A stretch of 47,510 nt of DNA from assembly GCA_946625675.1 (NCBI GenBank), contig CAMOTI010000084.1, forward strand, positions 1 through 47,510, in the 5' to 3' direction. Origin of the DNA: an uncultured Prevotellaceae bacterium (GTDB taxonomy: Bacteria > Bacteroidota > Bacteroidia > Bacteroidales > Bacteroidaceae). The notes beneath the pieces are model-generated. The model searched no databases, had not been told where the DNA came from, and saw nothing but the letters and a program-made list of their open reading frames with translations. Shown piece by piece: positions 16,101 through 24,713 of the stretch; positions within the stretch are counted from its first letter, which is position 1; every line of letters begins with the position of its first letter. The translations under genes and the position numbers were made by a program.

Positions 16101-17375
16101 TATGTTTCTATTATAGTCGGACTGAGCCTTCAGCCCCATGGCACTATAGACGATGCAGAAATGTTCCCTGATGTCGGCCATCCACTCAGGGAGGCAGACT
16201 ACTGAATCAGCAATCCATTTCATTTCAGTGGAGTTAAACTCAGCCTTGCCTTTCTCCACAAGCGCCTTTCTCTGCAATTCGAATTGGGCAAACTGTGCGG
16301 AGTCCGGATATGCATACAGCACGTCATTGTCGTTGCTCACCCTCTTGTGATGAATGTTGACACAATCGAGCGCACTCTGCATGGCACCAAGGGCCTTCTC
16401 GTTATCTCCGGCCGCGATATAGAAATCAGCGATGGTGTTATAGGTCTGCGCCACATCGAACAGCGATCCGTAATTCTGGAAAATGTCGAGGGCGAAAAGA
16501 CAAATGTCGAGTGGCAGTGATTTGTCGTCGGCCGAATCCGGCTGTTCGATGATTTCCTTGATGAGATTAATTCGGCTCGGCCTGTATTCCTTCTGTTTGA
16601 TAAGGTCTTCCGCTACAGAGGTAAGCGATTTCGCGAGTATGTAATTCAGGTTGTTAGCTTTAGCCTCCGTTGCCGCCTCAAGGAGGTTGGATGTGTTGTC
16701 TTCCGTAAGCCTGTTGTCCACGTTCTTCGCATTACCGAAGAGGAAGAAGAACATCAGTCTTTGCTGCGCGTCCTCCTCGACAATACGATAGTTGTCCATA
16801 ATGAATTTCATCTCAGCATCCCCGTCCTCCTCTTGTCGTAGATAATAGTAATAGACATATAAAGTGAGATGGAACTCAGAAACAGCAAAATTCCATATTC
16901 TTGTCTGTCGTTGGTTCATGGAAGAAACCTCAGGCCTGATACGGTCCATTTTCCGCAATGCATCATTGTAGTAGTCGTAGAAAGCCTTGTTGACCGACCT
17001 TCTTTGGCATATTTTCATCATAATTACATCCGCCACCAGCCTGTACAGTTCATTGGTGGAGTAATCCAACACATTCTTGAGACATACACTGGCTGAATCA
17101 TAGTCCATGGTCATATACTTGGCAAATCCGATGTGGCAGAGAGCCTCATCCCTTCCATCGTTGTATCCATAAGATTTCTCGTGTATATCCAGCGCCTTCT
17201 CCGCGTAGTAGACGACGGAGTCCGCCTTGACGTAGTATGCCTTGTACGCCTTATCGTTGAGTTGGTCGATTGCCTCTTTTTCCTCATCAGAGAGCTTCTG
17301 ACACGCCACACAAGCCATCAAAGTCAAGAAAGTGAAGCAAATAAACCGTAAAAACACATTGTCCGCCATAGCCAT
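13179..17375 (-). CDS. two-part sensor histidine kinase with TPR-like sensor, 1398 residues
   Basis: Numbered from Met19 of the listed ORF, chosen because it lies 5 bp after the AraC stop and gives a signal/lipobox-like start (FLTLMACVAC). About 25-450: helical TPR-like sensor, probably periplasmic. About 457-477: membrane helix, then a coiled coil. About 540-790: kinase-like region with N-box NTLLENARKY, DQGRGM and GFGFGLLNC, but the expected H-box (AIVYAITPFLDR) has no His. About 796-811: second signal-like helix ending LFSSC. About 830-955: second extracytoplasmic segment. About 961-983: helix. About 1000-1120: GAF-like. His1162 in IKHETMYYPNRI is a likely phospho-acceptor, followed by an ATPase-like domain with N-box ENVVEAL but no glycine boxes. 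The frame is uninterrupted. Similar large Bacteroidales proteins carry DUF5112/DUF5113-type domains; that link is from memory. Confidence 0.8.
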   Translation of the reverse strand: MAMADNVFLRFICFTFLTLMACVACQKLSDEEKEAIDQLNDKAYKAYYVKADSVVYYAEKALDIHEKSYGYNDGRDEALCHIGFAKYMTMDYDSASVCLKNVLDYSTNELYRLVADVIMMKICQRRSVNKAFYDYYNDALRKMDRIRPEVSSMNQRQTRIWNFAVSEFHLTLYVYYYYLRQEEDGDAEMKFIMDNYRIVEEDAQQRLMFFFLFGNAKNVDNRLTEDNTSNLLEAATEAKANNLNYILAKSLTSVAEDLIKQKEYRPSRINLIKEIIEQPDSADDKSLPLDICLFALDIFQNYGSLFDVAQTYNTIADFYIAAGDNEKALGAMQSALDCVNIHHKRVSNDNDVLYAYPDSAQFAQFELQRKALVEKGKAEFNSTEMKWIADSVVCLPEWMADIREHFCIVYSAMGLKAQSDYNRNIFLDIRDITRQDKRMEQILATLQKEQADVNRYMIFAAVFLTLFAFALVYLTRKVKNNYLRNFMQEQKSMEQEMVRWREKTDLDFSNLEEHQEMAMAERISKEKRLDEQKRQYINKATCLAIVYAITPFLDRAVNEVRKIREDINGAKDSGGKAQQEQMILDVRPLVERRLNYVAELIERINVYNDILSSWIKIRQGEVSLNIENFPLMPLFDILKTNLRSFKAKGIELIIQDTDSVVKADRALTLFMMNTLLENARKYSFDRGEVELYAKEQDGYVEVSVKDQGRGMTQEDVNTILGEKVYDSAKIGDTDSDEELKKNKGFGFGLLNCKGIIDKYKKTNSVFSVCKFGIESQIGKGSRFFFRLPKGTVRNKLMMLALVLPMLFSSCHHEKRQLDDVHTKISAQPNDSDVIMANYFVQDLFNANVNQQYQFALQMADSVIFHLNKFYMKQNPDSTKIIKIYDEKAMAEVEWWNDGFITDYQTIMQMRNEVAIAALALKQWNLYFYNNEIFNRLHKNSSQDKELDARCNEIKQANGNGKTLLFLVITAILTGAVIYYFIYYKNNILPTFAMRQILELNRRIFNNEDEKSLATIIRQGVNEVRRTNGVVLCMGKDKIYFSENCPQQEYLESVIKDAFEKKANLTLDNGKTRIYTLDIDNGATIGVIAFLLYSDHLNDNDERMLRNIAKYTAENIYYSSVRMESINDNIEIIEDEKRRADREANLVHVQNLVIDNTLSTIKHETMYYPNRIRQIVDNISKTECWNNPELLEDNVNSMAELTSYYKEIFTILADCTAKQIQRPMFKRKNIKIAEVAAFVEKTVKKYARKYDTEVNFVHQSKPESYGWMVVADQTMLFYLIENVVEALYLQKNKGTLTLNFEKSQEFIKFAFSFDNIKKSQDEIKSMFYPEALVYDPQLDRLNGAQMLIAKQIIREHDEHVRRGCRIYACQLDNDGNGLQLCFTIPAARESSQLQSEADS

Positions 17376-17379
17376 TCCT

Positions 17380-18246
17380 TTACTTGAGATTTTCCGCCTT
17401 CTTAAATTCAAGAGGTCCCAATCCCACATGCGTTTTAAACCACTTTCCGAAATAGGACTGGTTGGGGAAATTCATGACCTCAGCAATCTCCTTGACAGTG
17501 AGGTTGGACTCGGTAATGAATTTTTTTGCCTCTTTAACCAGAATAGATGTGATCCACTGTGAAGGAGTCTGTCCCGTGCGTTGCTTAACCACGGAAGAGA
17601 AATATCTCATAGAAATATACTGCCTATTGGAATAAAACGACACCTCATGCTGTGTGAGGTAGTGTTCTTTAAGGTCGTTAAGGAACTTTCTGACAATATC
17701 GTCCCTTCTGTCGACAGAGTTTTTGAGCCCATTGTCGGCATCGGCATAAGCCATGATAATTTGCAAGACCAGATTTAACTTGACATTTTCGATTTGTAGG
17801 TTGTTGAGCTGCCAGAATCGTCTTTGGTTGTTGTCGGCAAAGAGTTTTGACAGTTCGAGATGCTTTTGGTAAAGTTCGATGTAGTTTTTGAGAGAGGTGA
17901 GATCATGTTCCGACAAATCCGTGAGAGGATTCTGCCTGATATACAGAATTGAGTCGACATCAGTGATCCTGGTAAGCAGAGGCTGCACGACATTGACATC
18001 AACGGACATCATGATTCCATATAAGTCCTCAGAAGCATCAATGATTTTCAGAATGGAATAAGGAAAATAAACGACAATATTGTTTTTTTTCATCTCATAC
18101 TTGGTGTCATCAAGAAAAAAAGTGACATTTCCATTGAGACAGATAAACATACCGCTTAGAGCAAATCTGAGCGGTTCGGCTTCTGGCATAAAGCCCTCGT
18201 TTTTATTTCCAGAAATAATTCTATATACGACGTTGTCCTGGGGCAT
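17380..18246 (-). CDS. AraC-family transcriptional regulator
   Basis: A 288-residue protein. The N-terminal half (about 25-120) looks like a cupin-type sensor domain (LNGNVTFFLDDTKYEMKKNN). The C-terminal 100 residues hold the two helix-turn-helix units: ISMRYFSSVVKQRTGQTPSQ and TVKEIAEVMNFPNQSYFGKW. It is divergent from the RND operon across a 346-bp gap and is the first gene of the AraC-kinase-response regulator-membrane-PagL-like run, so it could control either side. A perfect -7 box at 18272-18279 predicts a leader of about 20 nt. Confidence 0.92.
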   Translation of the reverse strand: MPQDNVVYRIISGNKNEGFMPEAEPLRFALSGMFICLNGNVTFFLDDTKYEMKKNNIVVYFPYSILKIIDASEDLYGIMMSVDVNVVQPLLTRITDVDSILYIRQNPLTDLSEHDLTSLKNYIELYQKHLELSKLFADNNQRRFWQLNNLQIENVKLNLVLQIIMAYADADNGLKNSVDRRDDIVRKFLNDLKEHYLTQHEVSFYSNRQYISMRYFSSVVKQRTGQTPSQWITSILVKEAKKFITESNLTVKEIAEVMNFPNQSYFGKWFKTHVGLGPLEFKKAENLK

Positions 18247-18271
18247 GATAAAATTGTCATTATAATAATCA

Positions 18272-18279
18272 CAAAATTA
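18272..18279 (-). promoter_or_regulatory. -7 box of the AraC gene
   Basis: TAATTTTG on the minus strand fits TAnnTTTG, 26 bp before the start codon. The upstream CTTG at 17-nt spacing is a weak -33 match. Confidence 0.55.
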
Positions 18280-18395
18280 GTAATAAAATCATTCAACAAG
18301 AAAAAAAAAGTGGAAAATGTTCGAAAAGAAAGATAAAGTAAGGTAAAAACTGACAAAATAATTACAAAATAAACATGAGAAATTACATTATAACC

Positions 18396-18426
18396 TTTGC
18401 AAAACAAATAAAAAAGACTAATTTTG
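18396..18426 (+). promoter_or_regulatory. promoter of the RND efflux operon
   Basis: TTTG (18396-18399), 19 nt, TAATTTTG (18419-18426): a perfect match to the Bacteroidota consensus. Transcription would start near 18433, leaving a leader of about 160 nt that includes the octamer repeat at 18454-18493. The rest of the 18247-18592 gap shows nothing else. Confidence 0.8.
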
Positions 18427-18453
18427 CAAAATATTCAGTAAGCGTTAAAAAAG

Positions 18454-18493
18454 AAGACGAGAAGACAAGAAGACGAGTAGACAAGAAGACGAG
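18454..18493 (+). repeat. octamer tandem repeat, 5 units, in the RND operon leader
   Basis: AAGACGAG AAGACAAG AAGACGAG TAGACAAG AAGACGAG, followed by the palindrome GACTATAGTC nearby. The unit is the same as in the 23-unit array at 26114-26297. Confidence 0.85.
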
Positions 18494-18592
18494 ACTATAG
18501 TCTGCTACGACCAGCATTCCAATGGGACAAAAGCAAGGCAAGTTGTTTTCTTAATTTTACTAAGCAAATAATTAATTAAAACCAAGAATAAA

Positions 18593-19705
18593 ATGAGAAT
18601 AAAGCAAATCGCATGGGCAATGCCAAGACGCGTCAGGAGCAATCTTTTCTTCATGCTCTGCATGCTCATGCCGCTGACGCTGTTAAGTTGCCATGAAGAA
18701 AAGGTGAGCAAGAAATCTCCCCAATACGTAAAGACAACGACTGCAGAGTCGACAGGAGAAGAAAGTCTGATCAGCTACCCAGGAAAGACGAAGGCCGCCG
18801 ACGTGGTGAGTCCTTCATTCAAGGTGAGCGGTACCTTGTCGAGAATATACGTGAAAGAAGGCGACCATGTGAGGAAAGGTCAGCTGATAGCAGAGCTTGA
18901 CGCCCACGACTATGACGTTCAGCTACGCGCCACAGAAGCCGAATACGCTCAGATAAAAGCAGATGCTGAGCGTGTGATTTCCATGTATAATGAAGGTACA
19001 ACGACCGCATCTAACTACGACAAAGCCCGTTACGGTCTTCAACAGATTGAGGAGAAATTATCGCATCACCGCGATCAGGTGAAATACTGCAAACTGTATT
19101 CTCCGATTGACGGATATGTGCAGAGCAAGAACCACGACGTAGGCGAGAACGTAGGTGCAGGCATGTCGGTATTGTCACTGTTTTCGTCCTCTAACATAGA
19201 GATAGAGATATTCATTCCCGGATCGGACTACAGCCGTCGCAGCGACATGCTCCGTGCGATATGCACTTTTGACGTGATGCCCGACAACATTTATTCCCTT
19301 GACATCTCGCGAATGAGCAAAGAAGCCAACGCAAGCCAACTTTATATGGTCCGCCTGAGTTTCAAGCCCGGTGCCGACATCAAGCGTATTACCCCCGGAA
19401 TGACAACGATGGTATATATAAGCTATGTGAAAGGAGTAAGTCAAGGCACAGTGATAATCCCCTCTTCATGCATCCTTCGCAGCAAAGGGCGCTCCCTGGT
19501 TTACGTTTACGACAAGAGTTCCAGCACAGTCCAGCCTCGCGTGGTTGAGACAGGAAACCTTGACACCCGCGGCAATATAGAAGTGACCTCAGGCCTGTCG
19601 GCAGGCGAGACAGTGGTGTCGGCAGGCGTGAGATTTCTCAAGCCAGGCGAGCGCGTTAAGGAAGCCGACAAAACCTCCCCGTCGAACAAAGGCAAACTTT
19701 TGTAG
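18593..19705 (+). CDS. RND efflux periplasmic adaptor lipoprotein (HlyD/AcrA type)
   Basis: Membrane-fusion protein linking the inner-membrane pump to TolC. The 370 residues begin with a signal peptide ending in a lipobox (LTLLSC, lipidated Cys33). The lipoyl half-motifs flank a coiled-coil hairpin: VSGTLSRIYVKEGDHVRKGQLIAELDAHDY, then the hairpin (about 105-155), then YCKLYSPIDGYVQSKNHDVGENV. The beta-barrel and membrane-proximal domains follow (GMTTMVYISY, LSAGETVVSAGVRFLKPGERV). The pump gene starts 44 bp downstream. Substrate cannot be read from sequence. Confidence 0.94.
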   Translation: MRIKQIAWAMPRRVRSNLFFMLCMLMPLTLLSCHEEKVSKKSPQYVKTTTAESTGEESLISYPGKTKAADVVSPSFKVSGTLSRIYVKEGDHVRKGQLIAELDAHDYDVQLRATEAEYAQIKADAERVISMYNEGTTTASNYDKARYGLQQIEEKLSHHRDQVKYCKLYSPIDGYVQSKNHDVGENVGAGMSVLSLFSSSNIEIEIFIPGSDYSRRSDMLRAICTFDVMPDNIYSLDISRMSKEANASQLYMVRLSFKPGADIKRITPGMTTMVYISYVKGVSQGTVIIPSSCILRSKGRSLVYVYDKSSSTVQPRVVETGNLDTRGNIEVTSGLSAGETVVSAGVRFLKPGERVKEADKTSPSNKGKLL

Positions 19706-19749
19706 ACAGAGAGAAAAAATCAAAATGAAATTCCGCAACAAACGACACG

Positions 19750-22700
19750 ATGGCAAACATAGATTTTTCGAATTGGGCATTAAACAACCGTAAACTGATT
19801 AACTTTTTCATCATCTGCCTTGTGATTGGCGGTGTCATGAGTTTTTATGACATGCCAAAGCTGGAGGATCCGGAGCTGAAAGTGAAGCAGGCCATGGTTG
19901 TGACCACCTATCCAGGCGCTTCAGCCCACGAAGTGGAGCTGGAGGTGACCGACAAAATCGAGAAGAGCATCCGTGAGATGCGATCGATATATACGATAGA
20001 GAGCCAGTCGATGAACGACTTGAGCATTATCTCAGTGGAGCTCAACAAGACCCTTCCCGACGCAGAAGTAGAGCAAGAATGGGATATGCTCCGGCGTAAA
20101 GTAGAGAATGCCTCCCATTCCCTCCCCTCCGGTGCAAGCAATCCGATAGTGAGGGATGATTTCGGCGATGTTTACGGTATGTTTTATAGTCTGACAGGAG
20201 ACGGTCTGAGCAATATAGAGATGTCGGACTATGCAGAGTTAGCCAAACGCAACATAAGCGACATAGAAGGCGTTGCCCGCTGCGACATCTACGGTGTGAA
20301 AGAAGAGTGCATCTACGTAGACATGAAGCAGGAGAAGATGGCAAACCTGGGCGTAATGCCCACAGAAGTGCTTCAGACCCTAAACAGCCAGAACAAAACC
20401 GCATACAGCGGCTACTTCAATAACGGCGGCAACCGCATCCGTATTCAGGTGGCGGACAAGTTCAAGACAGTGGACGACATCGGGATGATGCTTATCCAGG
20501 GCCATGATAACGACCAGCTTCGCATCCACGACATTGCCAAAGTGTACAAAGCTTATGCCACCCCAACACGCAATGAGATGTACCGTGACGGTAATCCCGC
20601 TTTAGGCATATCCATTGCCTGCATCGGGAGTTACGACGTGGTGAAAGTGGGCAAAAAAGTAGACGAAGTCATCAAGTCCTTGCAGTCCCGCATGCCCGTT
20701 GGCGTGAAGTTCGAGAAAATATTCAATCAGCCCGAACGCGTAAACGCTGCCATCTCCACATTCCTTGTCAACTTGGCAGAATCCGTCCTGATTGTGATTA
20801 TCGTGTTGATATTCACGATGGGTTTCAAGTCAGGATTGATAATCGGTATCAGCTTGGTAACGATTGTGTTAGGCTCGCTCGTTGTACTGAGTGGCTTTGA
20901 CGGCACCTTGCAGCGAGTTTCGTTAGGAGCCTTCATCATAGCCATGGGAATGTTGGTGGACAACGCGATAGTCATCGTCGACGGCATCCTGATTGACCTA
21001 CAGAACGGAATGCCCAAGCGTGAAGCCCTATGTAACATAGCACGCAAGACGAGCATGCCGTTGCTGGGTGCCACCATCATCGCAATACTTGCTTTCTGGC
21101 CCATATTCCTGAGTCCGGACAGCGCCGGCGTGTATGTCCGCGACTTGTTTATCGTGATTGCCGTGTCACTGTTCCTGTCCTGGATACTGGCATTGATTCA
21201 GGTACCTCTGATGGCAGACCGGATGCTCCGGAGTCCCGAAGAGGAGGCCGCTGCCAAAGAGCGAAAAGAAGCGAAGAAAAGGCTTAAGAACAAACACAAG
21301 ACTGAAGATTCAGCCTCATCCCTACAAGCCACATCCACAGTCGCTCCAGGATCGTCTGAAATATCAAAATCGGAACAAGCCAACGTGGAGACACCTGCGC
21401 AAAAAAATTCCTATGGCGGCTTCACCTACCGGCTGTTGGAAAAGATTCTGAGACTCGGCATCCGCTTCCGTTATGTCGCCATTGCCATCGCCATCGGACT
21501 GCTTGCTTTCTGTGGCTGGTGCTACCAATATCTGAATCAAGCCTTCTTCCCCGACATGGAGTATGACCAACTATATATGGAATACAAGCTCCCCGAAGGC
21601 GTGAACTCCACCCAAGTGAATAAGGACCTGACAGAAATAGAGGCTCTGCTCCGAAAAGACAAGAATATCACCCATATCACACGCAGTATAGGTGGAACTC
21701 CCAGCCGTTACAATTTGGTGAGGAGCATCGCCACACCTTCGTTATCGTACGGAGAGTTGATCATCGACTTTAAGAGTCCCGAGGCACTGGTACACGACAT
21801 GGACAGCCTTCAGACTGTTTTGAATTCCCTCTATCCTGACGCATACATCAAGCTGAAGCGATACAACCTGATGTTCAAGAAATATCCGATAGAGGCTTGT
21901 TTCCATGGTCCCGACCCAGCAGTGCTTCATGTGCTTTGCGACTCCGCGTTGAGCATCATCCGTAACAGCAAGACATGCTATCTTCCGACCTCAGACTGGA
22001 GTCCTCAGGTCCCAGTGCTGGACATCAAATACGACCAGTCGAGCGCGCGCACCAGCGGTCTGAGCCGCAGTGACGTGGCCACCTCGGTGATGGCGTATAC
22101 GGGCGGCATACCTATTGGCACTTTTTATGATGGCATCAACCGCAAGAGTATCTACCTGAAATGTACAGACGCAGAAGGAAACGACATCAGCCGTCTGGAG
22201 AACGTGGCCGTATTCGGCCTGATGCCCAACTTGCAGAAGGTGATGAACCGCTCCACCATTCAAAAACTGATAAGTGGGAAGCAGACCAAAGGAGAGGTGA
22301 TCGAGACACTAATGCAAAGCACGCCATTGCGTCAAGTGGCCAAAAGCATCGACATCGTTTGGGACGAGCCAGTGGTGATGCGCTTCAACGGCCAGCGTTC
22401 GATGCGTGCTCAATGCTCTCCCGTACCAGGCGTGGGCACCGAGGCAGCCCGTAGAGAAATCGCTGAAAAGATCGAGGCCATAGAGCTGCCAGCAGGCTAC
22501 AGCCTGTCATGGGAAGGCGAGAAGCGCGCGAGCGACGACTCGATGAAATACCTGTTTGCCAACTTCCCGCTCGCCATCCTGCTGATGATCGTGATACTCA
22601 TCATCCTGTTCAAGGACTACAAAAAGCCGTTGATGATATTCTGCTGCGTCCCGCTTATCGTGATCGGCGTAATACCGACCATCGCCCTGACCGGCAAGCC

Positions 22701-23097
22701 CTTCGGCTTCGTGGCCATCATCGGCGTCTTAGGCCTGATAGGTATGATGATCAAAAACGGCATCGTGCTGATGGATGAAATCGAATTGCAAATCAACAAT
22801 GGTGTGACACCGATGCGCGCCCTGATAGACAGTTCGAAGAGCCGCCTTCGTCCTGTGATGATGGCCTCATTGACCACCATACTGGGTATGATTCCCTTGA
22901 TACCCGACGCATTGTTTGGGTCGTTGGCAGTGACGATTATGGGCGGATTGTTTATGGGCACCGTCATCACACTGATATTCATCCCGATCCTGTATGCCAC
23001 ATTCTTCGGTCTGAAGACCAAAGAAAAGGAGATAGACGACCTGTATGAAAAGATGGAGCCAGAGGCAATCGCACAGGAAGACGAGCAGAAAGACTAA
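19750..23097 (+). CDS. RND efflux pump, AcrB/HAE1-like inner-membrane permease
   Basis: Proton-driven tripartite pump subunit of 1115 residues with the family's twelve-helix, two-porter-loop plan. TM1 is followed by DMPKLEDPELKVKQAMVVTTYPGA; TM4 contains GMLVDNAIVIVDG, where AcrB has the paired Asp407/Asp408, so here the second is Asn. TM10 has GLIGMMIKNGIVLMDEIE with the Lys equivalent to AcrB Lys940. Between the two halves (about residues 490-560) is a Lys/Glu/Ser-rich cytoplasmic insert longer than in AcrB. The C-terminus is acidic. It is the middle gene of adaptor-pump-TolC; the class of substrate is unknown. Confidence 0.95.
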   Translation: MANIDFSNWALNNRKLINFFIICLVIGGVMSFYDMPKLEDPELKVKQAMVVTTYPGASAHEVELEVTDKIEKSIREMRSIYTIESQSMNDLSIISVELNKTLPDAEVEQEWDMLRRKVENASHSLPSGASNPIVRDDFGDVYGMFYSLTGDGLSNIEMSDYAELAKRNISDIEGVARCDIYGVKEECIYVDMKQEKMANLGVMPTEVLQTLNSQNKTAYSGYFNNGGNRIRIQVADKFKTVDDIGMMLIQGHDNDQLRIHDIAKVYKAYATPTRNEMYRDGNPALGISIACIGSYDVVKVGKKVDEVIKSLQSRMPVGVKFEKIFNQPERVNAAISTFLVNLAESVLIVIIVLIFTMGFKSGLIIGISLVTIVLGSLVVLSGFDGTLQRVSLGAFIIAMGMLVDNAIVIVDGILIDLQNGMPKREALCNIARKTSMPLLGATIIAILAFWPIFLSPDSAGVYVRDLFIVIAVSLFLSWILALIQVPLMADRMLRSPEEEAAAKERKEAKKRLKNKHKTEDSASSLQATSTVAPGSSEISKSEQANVETPAQKNSYGGFTYRLLEKILRLGIRFRYVAIAIAIGLLAFCGWCYQYLNQAFFPDMEYDQLYMEYKLPEGVNSTQVNKDLTEIEALLRKDKNITHITRSIGGTPSRYNLVRSIATPSLSYGELIIDFKSPEALVHDMDSLQTVLNSLYPDAYIKLKRYNLMFKKYPIEACFHGPDPAVLHVLCDSALSIIRNSKTCYLPTSDWSPQVPVLDIKYDQSSARTSGLSRSDVATSVMAYTGGIPIGTFYDGINRKSIYLKCTDAEGNDISRLENVAVFGLMPNLQKVMNRSTIQKLISGKQTKGEVIETLMQSTPLRQVAKSIDIVWDEPVVMRFNGQRSMRAQCSPVPGVGTEAARREIAEKIEAIELPAGYSLSWEGEKRASDDSMKYLFANFPLAILLMIVILIILFKDYKKPLMIFCCVPLIVIGVIPTIALTGKPFGFVAIIGVLGLIGMMIKNGIVLMDEIELQINNGVTPMRALIDSSKSRLRPVMMASLTTILGMIPLIPDALFGSLAVTIMGGLFMGTVITLIFIPILYATFFGLKTKEKEIDDLYEKMEPEAIAQEDEQKD

Positions 23098-23220
23098 AAT
23101 AAAAGCGAAATCGGCCACATTCAAATTTGCCGGGCCACATCTTAGCTCGTGTCAGCAAACAGGCACACATAAAGTAAAATATCCGCCGAACAGTATCAGC
23201 AAAATCAAAAACCACAAGAC

Positions 23221-24636
23221 ATGAAACGAACAGCCGTATTACTAATCAGCATATTCGCATTCGTTGAAGCTTTCTGTCAGCAGACATTGTCCCCAGGAAG
23301 CACGCTCTCCCTCCAGAAAGCCCAGGAACTGGCCCTGAACTATAATAAAAGCATCGCACACTCAAAATTACAATTTGAGCAGGCCGGCTATGACCTGTCG
23401 ATGTATAAGAGCCATAATTTTCCGCGTTTGAACTTAATCGCCACCGACTTCTACTCAACAGCCAGCAGCAATCTCAGCATAAAGGGAGGCAATCTTCCGA
23501 TATTCAGCTATAACGAAGCAGCCGGAAGCTACGTACCGAACGTAATCATGAATGCCGACGGCAGTCACACGCTGAGCCAATATGCCTATTTCCCGGACAT
23601 CAACATGAAACTGAAACTGAAGAACATCTTCATCGGAGGTTTGCAGGTGACCCAGCCAATATACACCGGCGGGAAGATCAGCGCAGCGATATCCATGGCC
23701 GAGATAGGCCAGCAGATGGCCAGTGTGAACATCCGCTTATCCGAGGACGAAGTGATAGTGAAAGTGGACGAAGCCTATATGAAGGCCGTTCGAGCGAAGG
23801 AACTGGAGGTGGTCTCCGACAGCTACTACGACATGTTGAAAGAATTGGAACGAACCGTTGAGAGCGCAGTCCGTCACGGCTTACGTCTTCGTAACGACCT
23901 GATGAAAGTTCAAGTCAAGAAGAATGAGGCCGAATTAGGTCATCAAAAGGCAGAAAACGGCTATTTGCTGGCTCGTATGAGCCTATGCCATCTGATGGGC
24001 GTTCCTCTGACAGAAGCGTCGAAACTTGAGGTAGAGACAAACACCGCCAATCAGGACCGCATGGTCCCCAAGCACAAAGGCGGTGTGGAATACCGTCCGG
24101 AGTACACCCTGCTTGAGAAACGCGCAGAACTGGCCGAGCAGCAGGTGAAGCTGGACCGCAGCGAGTATTTACCCAATGTTGCATTGTTTGGAAGCGTGAT
24201 GTATGCCAACGGTGGCGAGTTGGCCGGAAAAAAACTGCTTGACAACGGCAGCGGCACAATCGGTGTCATGGTGAAGGTTCCGTTATATAATTTCGGTGAA
24301 GGCAGCAACAAAGTGCGCTCCTCCAAGGCAAAGGCCCAGATGGCCGCCCTTGAGCTTCAGGAGAAATCCGAATTGATGGAACTGGAAATCGCCCTATGCC
24401 GCACGAATTTGGAAGAATGCGAGAAAGAGGTGGAGATAGCCCGTAAGAGCTATGACCAAGCAAGCGAAAACCTTCGCATATCGAAATCGGCCTATGACAA
24501 CGGTATTGAATTGCTTTCCGACTATTTCGACGCCCAGGCCCTGTGGCGTGAAGCAGCCGCCACACTGGTGGAAGCCCGATGCCAGCTGTACCTGGCCTAC
24601 ACAAAATTGCTGAAAGCCACTGGCCAGCTGAGATGA
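23221..24636 (+). CDS. TolC-family outer-membrane efflux protein
   Basis: Outer-membrane channel of the tripartite pump, 471 residues. A signal peptide (MKRTAVLLISIFAFVEAFCQ) is followed by LSLQKAQELALNYNKSIAHSKLQ and, later, the matching second repeat YRPEYTLLEKRAELAEQQVKLDRSEYLPNVALFGSV. Long helical stretches with GLRLRNDLMKVQVKKNEAELGHQKAENG and a C-terminal helix ending YTKLLKATGQL fit the two-repeat TolC fold. A 123-bp gap after the pump shows no terminator, so the three genes are probably one transcript. Confidence 0.94.
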   Translation: MKRTAVLLISIFAFVEAFCQQTLSPGSTLSLQKAQELALNYNKSIAHSKLQFEQAGYDLSMYKSHNFPRLNLIATDFYSTASSNLSIKGGNLPIFSYNEAAGSYVPNVIMNADGSHTLSQYAYFPDINMKLKLKNIFIGGLQVTQPIYTGGKISAAISMAEIGQQMASVNIRLSEDEVIVKVDEAYMKAVRAKELEVVSDSYYDMLKELERTVESAVRHGLRLRNDLMKVQVKKNEAELGHQKAENGYLLARMSLCHLMGVPLTEASKLEVETNTANQDRMVPKHKGGVEYRPEYTLLEKRAELAEQQVKLDRSEYLPNVALFGSVMYANGGELAGKKLLDNGSGTIGVMVKVPLYNFGEGSNKVRSSKAKAQMAALELQEKSELMELEIALCRTNLEECEKEVEIARKSYDQASENLRISKSAYDNGIELLSDYFDAQALWREAAATLVEARCQLYLAYTKLLKATGQLR

Positions 24637-24713
24637 AAAAGATTTACGATTTAGTTTTATATTCAAATATTTTAAGAATTCAGGATTTAAGCACTTAAAA
24701 TACAAAAGGAATA

